Made by a program: the position numbers and the translations under genes
Notes under the pieces: generated by a model
Databases searched by the model: none
Told to the model about the DNA's origin: nothing
The model's input: the letters and a program-made list of their open reading frames with translations, nothing else
Shown here: positions 5,826 through 11,608 of the stretch, one piece after another
Layout: each line of letters begins with the position of its first letter
Position numbering within the stretch: position 1 is the stretch's first letter
Assembly (NCBI RefSeq): GCF_018336475.1
Contig: NZ_CP048741.1
Coordinates: forward strand, 2,314,821-2,326,428
Direction: 5' to 3'
Length of the DNA: 11,608 nt
Source: Romboutsia sp. 13368
GTDB lineage: Bacteria > Bacillota > Clostridia > Peptostreptococcales > Peptostreptococcaceae

Positions 5826-7295
5826 TTAAGCATTCTTAAGTTCTTGTAAATGAGCTTGAACTTCTTCCATCTTTTCTTTATCAAGTGGATAGAACTTCAT
5901 AGCTATTAATGATGCTATCCAACCTAACATTGGCAGTCCTATAAATAAGAACATTGTAGTCCAGAATAATTGTGGAGTAGCTATATCAGTTACATCTGGC
6001 ATTCTATCTGCAAATCCTATTGATGCAACAGCAAATGCTATTATAGTTGTAGAGAAAGATGATACCATCTTATCTATAAACGAGAATAAAGTTCCCATCA
6101 TACCTGGTACGAAACGTCCACTTAAGTAAGTTTCATAGTCTGCACAATCTGATATCATTGGAATAACAAATGCTCCTGATACAGATACAACTCCTTTTGC
6201 TATTATATATAGTCCTATAAATGCAACTGTCATAAAACTTATATTTTTTAAGCTTATCTGAGTCATGTCCCCAAATATGAATAATGCTGCTAAAGCTGTA
6301 TATACAATTATTGAAGCCCATGTAAATGTAACTAAAGCTTTCTTTTGACCTAGCTTTTGTGCATATTTTGTTCCTGCCATAGTTATTAATATGTTTGGTA
6401 TTACTATTATTGTACCTATAGTACCTGCTAAAGAATAATCTCCCATTAATATACCAAATAACATAACTATAACTGTAGCATTTCCTGCAACATTTAAAGC
6501 TATTTTATCTGTACAAGCTGCTACTACAAGCATTTGTAAAGCTCTATTTCCTTTTAATACTGGCCAATAATCTTTAAAGCTAACTTTAGGAGTTTGACCT
6601 CCTAATCCAAAGAACTCTGTTCTATCCTTAGTCCATATACCAAATACTGCTAAGGCTGTAAATATAGCTGATCCTATTATAGTAAATGTAATTAATTCAT
6701 AATATAAACCTATTTCTCCAAATCCACCATGCTTTGGTACTAAGTAACTTGATATATATATTTGCATCCCATTAAAAAGTATTGCATTATATATTGCATC
6801 AAATAAACCAAATTTAGGTCTTTTTGCAGGGTTATTTGTCATACACGCTTGACCAGCCTTTGTACAAGCTGTTTGACAAGTATAACCAACTATATATACT
6901 GCATAACATCCTATAAAGTATATCAATCTAATATTTTCTGGAACTTTATGTACAGTTGTGTATATTACAAAAGTCATTACTCCTAATATAATGTTACCTA
7001 TTACTATAAATGGTCTAAATTTACCAAATTTACCATCTGTTTTGTCTATTAAGAAACCTACTATCGGGTCTGTAATCCCATCAAATATACGCATTGCTGT
7101 TAGTATAAAACCAACTACTGTAACTAGTAATCCACCTATACCTGTTGCATACATCGATATATAACCCATAGTAAGCATATAAAGATTTGTAGCTGTATTG
7201 TTTAATGCAAATAATCCTAATCTCCACGTAGGACAATCATTATATTCACTTATATTATCAGAAAACTTCCCTACTTTACCTAAATTCCCTTCCAT
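5826..7295 (-). CDS. GPH-family (MelB-like) cation:sugar symporter
   Basis: A 489-residue polytopic membrane protein of the glycoside-pentoside-hexuronide:cation symporter family in the major facilitator superfamily, with about 12 hydrophobic segments. The key family motif is RIFDGITDPIVGFLID (69-84): Asp72 and Asp76 align with the two Asp residues that bind the coupling cation in MelB (D55, D59). It is followed by the loop-2/3 motif GKFGKFRPF (88-96). It should import a glycoside, pentose, hexuronide or related compound with Na+ or H+; the substrate cannot be told. The start is ATG with AGGGGG about 8 nt upstream. It is the last gene of the sugar block, separated by 250 bp from the isomerase gene and perhaps with its own promoter and a cre-like site. 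Confidence 0.92.
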   Translation of the reverse strand: MEGNLGKVGKFSDNISEYNDCPTWRLGLFALNNTATNLYMLTMGYISMYATGIGGLLVTVVGFILTAMRIFDGITDPIVGFLIDKTDGKFGKFRPFIVIGNIILGVMTFVIYTTVHKVPENIRLIYFIGCYAVYIVGYTCQTACTKAGQACMTNNPAKRPKFGLFDAIYNAILFNGMQIYISSYLVPKHGGFGEIGLYYELITFTIIGSAIFTALAVFGIWTKDRTEFFGLGGQTPKVSFKDYWPVLKGNRALQMLVVAACTDKIALNVAGNATVIVMLFGILMGDYSLAGTIGTIIVIPNILITMAGTKYAQKLGQKKALVTFTWASIIVYTALAALFIFGDMTQISLKNISFMTVAFIGLYIIAKGVVSVSGAFVIPMISDCADYETYLSGRFVPGMMGTLFSFIDKMVSSFSTTIIAFAVASIGFADRMPDVTDIATPQLFWTTMFLFIGLPMLGWIASLIAMKFYPLDKEKMEEVQAHLQELKNA

Positions 7296-7314
7296 AAATT
7301 TATCCCCCTTGAAT

Positions 7315-7330
7315 TTAGTAACGTTTTCCT
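7315..7330. promoter_or_regulatory. Possible cre (CcpA) site before the transporter
   Basis: Read on the minus strand, AGGAAAACGTTACTAA matches 13 of 16 positions of the cre consensus described for Clostridioides difficile (RRGAAAANGTTTTCWW). It lies about 20 bp upstream of the transporter ATG, inside the probable leader, where CcpA could block elongation when glucose is available. This is a motif match only. Confidence 0.4.
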
Positions 7331-7396
7331 AACTTTAAAACCAATTAATTTTTATTTAAGTCATTGGATAGTTTGTGCAATTTACTTATATACTTT

Positions 7397-7425
7397 TTTA
7401 TAATTTAATAAATTATTTGTATTAA
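7397..7425 (-). promoter_or_regulatory. Possible promoter of the transporter gene
   Basis: TTAATA (7425-7420), a 17-bp spacer and TATAAA (7402-7397) fit a sigma-A promoter with 4/6 and 5/6 matches. It is upstream of the cre-like site and downstream of the inverted repeats. In DNA this AT-rich such matches arise by chance, so this is tentative. Confidence 0.3.
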
Positions 7426-7447
7426 TCCATCTCTTCGTTAAATATTT

Positions 7448-7468
7448 TTTTAACAATTATTGTTAAAA
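7448..7468. repeat. Perfect inverted repeat, candidate operator
   Basis: TTTTAACAAT, one central T, then ATTGTTAAAA: a perfect 10-bp inverted repeat in the gap ahead of the transporter, some 20 bp upstream of the possible -35 box. Its 9-bp half-site TTTTAACAA recurs in both arms of the larger hairpin at 7486-7525, so the same regulator might bind both. Confidence 0.5.
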
Positions 7469-7485
7469 TTTTTATATACTTTAAG

Positions 7486-7525
7486 TTTAGCATTGTTAAA
7501 ACAAGGAAATTTTAACAACGCTAAA
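7486..7525 (-). repeat. Long 16-bp hairpin after the isomerase gene
   Basis: Arms of 16 bases (TTTAGCATTGTTAAAA and TTTTAACAACGCTAAA) flank an 8-base loop, 20 bp after the stop codon of the isomerase gene. The single non-complementary pair is G-U in the minus-strand RNA but A-C in the plus-strand RNA, which favours a function in the minus-strand transcript, such as 3'-end protection or partial termination. It lacks a T-run after the stem, so it is not a classic terminator. The inner 9 bases of each arm equal the half-sites of the repeat at 7448-7468. Confidence 0.6.
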
Positions 7526-7545
7526 TTATATAATAATCCTATATA

Positions 7546-8436
7546 TTATGCATTTATACTACAAAGTATATTGTTATGATTAAATCTATCTTCAAAACCT
7601 AAACTTCTAAGATTATTTGCACTTATTTCTAAACTATCATATGGGTCTCTACCATATGTATTATCTTGCTCTATGAATATGTGCTCTACTCCTGTTTCTC
7701 CAGCTAAATCTATTATAGATTTTATATCTAAGTTTCCTTCACCTATTTCAGCAAATTCAACTACATCTGACATAGCTCTCATTATACCCTCTAATCCACC
7801 TGACATATCAAATGTTTGAGCTATTCTGTAGTCTTTTATATGTATTATCTTAGTTCTTCCTTCTAATTTCTTTATCCATTCTAAAGGATTTACACCAGCT
7901 CTTTGTAACCAATGTACATCAAGTTCAAATCCTAAACATTCTGGATCACTTTCTTCAGCCATTATATCCATTAAATATTTACCATCATATTTAGCAAATT
8001 CCATATGGTGGTTGTGGTAGTATAATGATAAACCTTCTTCTTTTAATCTTCTACCCATTTCATTTAATTCTTTAGTGTATTCTATTATTCTTTCTTTTGA
8101 ACCTAAACAATCGAAAGATATCATACCTATTCTTATATATTTGCATCCTAATGCTTTAGTATCTGCAACTATTTTGTCGAAATCATCTCTTAAAGTTTCC
8201 ATTTTTATTCCTGGAGCCATTGGTTTTAATGCCGCACTAGTTGCACAAACTCTCATATCAAACTCTTCTAAAGAGCTTTTTATTTGTTCTACATTTTCAG
8301 GAGTCATCTCTATTTGTGATAATTCAACTGTAGAGAATCCTATTTCTCTAACTCTTCTAAATGTTTCTCTTATTCCATCTTGAGCTATTTTATCTTTTAG
8401 CATCATCATTTGAACGCCTATTGTAGGTTTTTGCAT
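7546..8436 (-). CDS. Sugar phosphate isomerase/epimerase family TIM-barrel protein
   Basis: A 296-residue xylose isomerase-like (AP endonuclease 2 fold) TIM barrel. Likely metal ligands are Glu146 in HNHHMEF, Asp173 in ELDVHW, His199 in IIHIKD and Glu256 in FIEQDN. The family includes sugar epimerases, inosose dehydratases and lyases acting on 3-keto-glycosides, so the reaction cannot be fixed from sequence. I chose ATG at 8436 (MQKPTIGVQM) because GGGGGG lies 7 nt before it; the open frame extends to a TTG at 8451, but that would put the Shine-Dalgarno site inside the gene. The start overlaps the end of the preceding oxidoreductase gene by 19 nt, which implies translational coupling and a shared pathway. 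Confidence 0.88.
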   Translation of the reverse strand: MQKPTIGVQMMMLKDKIAQDGIRETFRRVREIGFSTVELSQIEMTPENVEQIKSSLEEFDMRVCATSAALKPMAPGIKMETLRDDFDKIVADTKALGCKYIRIGMISFDCLGSKERIIEYTKELNEMGRRLKEEGLSLYYHNHHMEFAKYDGKYLMDIMAEESDPECLGFELDVHWLQRAGVNPLEWIKKLEGRTKIIHIKDYRIAQTFDMSGGLEGIMRAMSDVVEFAEIGEGNLDIKSIIDLAGETGVEHIFIEQDNTYGRDPYDSLEISANNLRSLGFEDRFNHNNILCSINA

Positions 8437-9440
8437 AATATATCCCCCCAAAGTATTGTTTTTCTTGATTCTGAAGATTCTCTTATTGAATCTATCATTT
8501 TTATAGATGGTATAGCATCTTTTATATGTACATAATCCTTAGAATTATTCACTAAACAATCATAGTATTTATTTATTAATTTACCATGACTAGCACCATA
8601 GTAATGCTTTGCACCACTAAGTCTTTCATCTTCAGCTATTTCAATAAGTTCTCCATCTATATGTCTATATAACTTACTATCTTTAATACTAAACATTCCC
8701 TTTTCTAATACAACTTCTATTTCTACACTTGAGTTAGTTGCATTAGCTATTGTTGCAAAGAATATTCCCTTTGCTCCATTTTCAAAGTTTATAATTGCAT
8801 TTGCTGTATCTTCAACTTCTATATCATAATCTAAAAAATTATCTATATTACCTTTTATAGATTTTATATTTCCACCTAACAATTGCATTAAATCTAATGT
8901 ATGTACTGATTGGTTAATCATAACTCCACCACCAGCAAACTCCATTTTACCTCTCCATGGCTTTACTGTGTAATATTCCTCAGGTCTATTCCATGCAACT
9001 AAACCTTTTATTCCTATTACCTTTCCATAAACACCAAAATTAATTATTTCTTTAAGTTTTTCAACAGTATTGTTGTATCTATTTTGTAGACATATACATA
9101 TATTTGTATCTGTACTATCACTTAATTCTATAAATTTTTCAGCTTCCTCTGTATCTAAGCAAAGTGGTTTTTCTAGGAGTACATTTACTCCTAGATTAGC
9201 CACTTCTTTAGTTACAGGGTAATGAAGGTAATGTGGTAAGCATATATGCACACAGTCTAATTGCTCTTTTTGAATCATTTCTATATAATCAGTATAAAAA
9301 TTTACATTTTCAATTAAACTACTCCTAGTTTCATCTATATCACATACTGCTACTAATTCTGCCTTCTCACTTGACTTTATAGAATGAAGATGAATCATAG
9401 AAACATCTCCTAGACCTATGACACCTACTCTTAGAGCCAT
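8418..9440 (-). CDS. Gfo/Idh/MocA family oxidoreductase
   Basis: A 340-residue NAD(P)-dependent cytosolic oxidoreductase. The N-terminal Rossmann fold begins MALRVGVIGLGDVSMIHLHS; an acidic residue after the second strand (AVCDIDE) is compatible with NAD binding. The family lysine motif EKP is at 90-92, and the C-terminal substrate domain carries GGGVMINQSVHTLDL (170-184) with the conserved His180 and Asp183. Family members oxidise or reduce sugar or cyclitol hydroxyls, often at C3. The ATG has GGGGAAGG just upstream. It lies 29 nt after the fusion gene and overlaps the following isomerase gene. It shares fold and motifs with the C-terminal half of the fusion protein but is clearly diverged, so it is a second, non-identical enzyme of the same class. 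Confidence 0.92.
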   Translation of the reverse strand: MALRVGVIGLGDVSMIHLHSIKSSEKAELVAVCDIDETRSSLIENVNFYTDYIEMIQKEQLDCVHICLPHYLHYPVTKEVANLGVNVLLEKPLCLDTEEAEKFIELSDSTDTNICICLQNRYNNTVEKLKEIINFGVYGKVIGIKGLVAWNRPEEYYTVKPWRGKMEFAGGGVMINQSVHTLDLMQLLGGNIKSIKGNIDNFLDYDIEVEDTANAIINFENGAKGIFFATIANATNSSVEIEVVLEKGMFSIKDSKLYRHIDGELIEIAEDERLSGAKHYYGASHGKLINKYYDCLVNNSKDYVHIKDAIPSIKMIDSIRESSESRKTILWGDILCKNLQ

Positions 9441-9469
9441 ACCTTCCCCTTCTTTCTGCTTTATATCTA

Positions 9470-11542
9470 TTATGCAAAAACTTCTTCTTTATTTTTAGCT
9501 TCTTCTTCTATTCTCTTATTTAATTCTGATAAGTATAAATCTTCATTGAATGGTAATTCAACATCTTGACCTAACCAGCTAGATAAGTGCATTGCATTTG
9601 ATAACATTACACCTTTTATACCTTCTGTTCCTGGTGCTAATAATGGAGTTCCTTCTAATATAGCTTCTGTGAAGTTTATCATAACATTAACATGTTGAGT
9701 TCCCCATTGATCTGGTATTTCAAATTCTTCAACATCGAACATATCTGACATACCTTCTCCTCTGAATAAATTAGCAACATCTGCAAATGTTAATCTCTTA
9801 TTTAATTCATTTTCACTTTCTTTCATTCTCTTAACTGTTACTTTCTTACTTCCTTCAACTAATATTTTACCTTTATCTCCATGTATTTCAAATCTATCAG
9901 TTCCTAATATATCATGTGTACAAGTTATGAATGTTCCTGTAGCTCCATTTGGATATTCAACAAATGCAGTAACATCATCTTCAACTGCTATATTTCTGTG
10001 AGAACCAAATTGTAAGTTTGCTCTTACTTTAGATGGCATTCCACATATCCATTGCCATAAGTCTAATTGATGAGGTGCTTGGTTAGCTAAAACTCCTCCA
10101 CCTTCTCCTGACCAAGTTGCTCTCCAGTTACTCATATCGTAGTATGCTTGTGGTCTCCACCAAGTAGTTATTATCCAGTTAGTTCTTCTTATTTCCCCTA
10201 TTTCTCCATTAGCTACTATTTCTTTTATTTTTTGATATAATGGGTTTGTTCTTTGGTTAAACATCATACCAAATGTTAAGTGTGGCTTAGACTCTGCTAA
10301 TTCATTCATTTCTCTAACTTTTTTAGTGTAAACACCAGCTGGCTTTTCAACTAATGTATGTAAATCTCTATTTAATGCTTCTATAGCTATTACTGGATGG
10401 TCATAATGTGGAGTTGCTATTAATACTGCATCTATTTCTTTACTATCTAACATATCTATGTAGTTATCAAAGAATTTAACATCCTTAGGTAATTTTTCTG
10501 ACGCCCATTCTTTCTTTTCTGGGTTAACATCACATACAGCTGTAAGTCTAGCATTTTTAACTTTTCCTTCTGCTAACCAAGTTGCATGAGATCCTCCCAT
10601 TTGTCCTATACCAACTATACCAAATCTAACTTCTTTCATTTCTCTTCCCCCTATTGTTTTTAATCTAAATTCTATACTCTTTAGTATATCTACCAAAGAT
10701 TTATGTTGAAGTGCATATGCACTTTCGCCATCTAATCCCTTGTCTGTCTTTATAATGTCATGAACATCTTCTAATTCTAAATCTTTTAATGAATCAAATA
10801 TTACTAAGTGTGGTTCCATAGTTAAGAAACCTTTATATCCATTTCTTATAGCATCTGTTAAGATTTCTTCTATCTTACCTTCACCTGTACCACATACAAC
10901 ATTTTCTTTATCAGCTCGATTAGCATCTTTTATGTGATAATATTCTATATAATCTTTTAAAAGTTTATAGCATTCTTTAGTATCTTCTTTACATTGAACA
11001 AAGTTTGCAAAATCAAATATTCCCTTGAAATTATCTGAAGCAACTTCTTTAAATATAGTTAAACATCTGCTAGCTATATCACCATATATGTCTTTTTCAT
11101 TTTCATGAAGAAGAACCACATTATATTTTTCTGCTATACTAGCAAATATTTTTAACTTCTTTATTACCTCATTTTTACAATCCTCAGGATTTTTATCCTT
11201 TGGAATATAAAAACTAAACATTCTAATATATTTACATTCTAGTATATTAGCCATTTCACAAAGTTTTTCTAATAAACTAACTTGCTTTTCAAATCCTTCT
11301 TCATCATCAATAAATACTTTTCCTATAGGAGAACCTATAGAAGAAACTTTTATACTATATTCATCTAGTTTAGGTTTTATGTAATCATTAAGTTCATCTA
11401 TAGAATATTCGCTGAAATTCTTTTCATTTACACCCCTTATAGAAATATAGTTCATACCTAAATTTTTAACTGTTTTTAGCTGAGTATCAAAATCACTACT
11501 TATTTCATCTGAGAAACCAGATATATGTATATTATTTAACAT
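9470..11542 (-). CDS. Fusion: TIM-barrel isomerase/epimerase + Gfo/Idh/MocA oxidoreductase
   Basis: One 690-residue open frame carries two complete domains. Residues 1-301 are a xylose isomerase-like TIM barrel with likely metal ligands Glu147 (HENEKDIYGD), Asp177 (FDFANF), His203 (YHIKDA) and Glu243 (TMEPHL). Residues 302-690 are a Gfo/Idh/MocA oxidoreductase: Rossmann motif RFGIVGIGQMGGSH, VEKPAG (Lys400) and GGGVLANQAPHQLDL with His491 and Asp494. The two usually occur as separate neighbouring genes. The join is abrupt, with no linker, at a Met preceded by a strong AGGGGG site, so the second half may also be made alone (389 residues). The start ATG has GGGGGG 6 nt upstream. Two readings remain: a real fusion, or loss of the first gene's stop by a small indel or a sequence error. 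Together with the next two genes it implies oxidation-linked conversion of a sugar, glycoside or cyclitol. Confidence 0.9.
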   Translation of the reverse strand: MLNNIHISGFSDEISSDFDTQLKTVKNLGMNYISIRGVNEKNFSEYSIDELNDYIKPKLDEYSIKVSSIGSPIGKVFIDDEEGFEKQVSLLEKLCEMANILECKYIRMFSFYIPKDKNPEDCKNEVIKKLKIFASIAEKYNVVLLHENEKDIYGDIASRCLTIFKEVASDNFKGIFDFANFVQCKEDTKECYKLLKDYIEYYHIKDANRADKENVVCGTGEGKIEEILTDAIRNGYKGFLTMEPHLVIFDSLKDLELEDVHDIIKTDKGLDGESAYALQHKSLVDILKSIEFRLKTIGGREMKEVRFGIVGIGQMGGSHATWLAEGKVKNARLTAVCDVNPEKKEWASEKLPKDVKFFDNYIDMLDSKEIDAVLIATPHYDHPVIAIEALNRDLHTLVEKPAGVYTKKVREMNELAESKPHLTFGMMFNQRTNPLYQKIKEIVANGEIGEIRRTNWIITTWWRPQAYYDMSNWRATWSGEGGGVLANQAPHQLDLWQWICGMPSKVRANLQFGSHRNIAVEDDVTAFVEYPNGATGTFITCTHDILGTDRFEIHGDKGKILVEGSKKVTVKRMKESENELNKRLTFADVANLFRGEGMSDMFDVEEFEIPDQWGTQHVNVMINFTEAILEGTPLLAPGTEGIKGVMLSNAMHLSSWLGQDVELPFNEDLYLSELNKRIEEEAKNKEEVFA
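10637..10652 (-). promoter_or_regulatory. Internal ribosome binding site and ATG within the fusion gene
   Basis: AGGGGG (10652-10647), 7 nt, then ATG (10639-10637) starts MKEVRFGIVG exactly at the first residue of the oxidoreductase domain. It is as strong as the sites of the neighbouring genes. It suggests that a free 389-residue oxidoreductase is made in addition to, or instead of, the 690-residue protein. Confidence 0.75.
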
Positions 11543-11608
11543 GCATTACCCCCCTATATCTCTTTAGTTATTTTTTTAACTTTTTTGATGTTAATATTTA
11601 ATATAAAA
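11543..11608 (-). other. Start of the region upstream of the sugar operon
   Basis: These 66 AT-rich bases end with the GGGGGG Shine-Dalgarno site of the fusion gene. On the minus strand TTAACA is followed after 17 bp by TAACTA, a poor promoter match. No coding sequence is seen. The true promoter may lie beyond the window, or the operon may continue there. Confidence 0.4.

Noticed and set aside
7486..7525. Hairpin after the isomerase gene as a standard intrinsic terminator
   Set aside because: The stem is AT-rich and is followed by CTTAAAG rather than a T-run on the transcribed strand, so I list it as a repeat/hairpin only.
6133..8383. Other open frames inside the transporter and isomerase genes (6133-6321 minus, 6958-7164 plus, 8075-8383 plus)
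   Set aside because: Each lies wholly within a well-supported gene in another frame, with no family similarity of its own.
8437..8451. TTG start at 8451 for the isomerase (MGGYIMQKP...)
   Set aside because: The extra codons are the GGGGGG Shine-Dalgarno site of the ATG at 8436, and the family N terminus fits MQKPTIG.
1..11608. CRISPR arrays, tRNA or rRNA genes, insertion sequences, toxin-antitoxin or phage-defence genes
   Set aside because: No regularly spaced direct repeats, no cloverleaf or rRNA-like sequence, and no transposase, integrase or defence-type protein is visible on either strand.

Overview
The window is AT-rich and every gene I can support lies on the minus strand. Base composition, codon use, G-rich Shine-Dalgarno sites (GGGGGG, AGGGGG) and the mix of genes suggest an anaerobic low-GC Firmicute. 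The closest fit is Peptostreptococcaceae or Clostridia (Clostridioides, Paraclostridium or Romboutsia-like), judged from protein flavour only and not from a search.

In transcription order (high to low coordinates) there are three blocks. Block 1 (11542 to 5826) is a carbohydrate-type operon. It starts with a 690-residue protein joining a sugar-phosphate isomerase/epimerase TIM barrel to a Gfo/Idh/MocA oxidoreductase. A second, separate Gfo/Idh/MocA oxidoreductase follows, then a second TIM-barrel isomerase/epimerase that overlaps it. After a 250-bp gap with inverted repeats, a possible promoter and a cre-like site comes a GPH-family (MelB-like) cation:sugar symporter. Two oxidoreductase/TIM-barrel pairs plus a symporter suggest uptake and redox-based remodelling of a sugar, glycoside or cyclitol; the substrate cannot be read from the sequence. 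A strong hairpin at 5725-5759 ends this block.

Block 2 (5567 to 3608) is larB-larC, for making the nickel-pincer nucleotide (NPN) cofactor used by lactate racemase-type enzymes. larC is split into two frames, with an A-AAA-AAG slippery heptamer at the end of the first frame. A -1 ribosomal frameshift there would give one 394-residue LarC. An extended -10 promoter followed at once by a 14-bp palindrome precedes larB. No larA or larE is in the window.

Block 3 (about 3616 to the left edge) is guanine-nucleotide synthesis: guaB (IMP dehydrogenase), guaA (GMP synthetase) and the 5' end of a BMP-family lipoprotein gene, probably a nucleoside-binding ABC component. The guaB leader holds a clear guanine riboswitch aptamer (C at the specificity position), an intrinsic terminator, and a competing antiterminator built from the aptamer's own P1 strand. 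I see no terminator between larC and this leader, so lar transcripts may also run into the riboswitch.

The most notable points are the larC recoding site, the in-frame fusion that keeps an internal ribosome binding site and ATG, the fully readable riboswitch switch, the apparent ATC start of the lipoprotein gene, and the inverted repeats in the two regulatory gaps. I found no tRNA, rRNA, CRISPR array, insertion sequence or phage gene.
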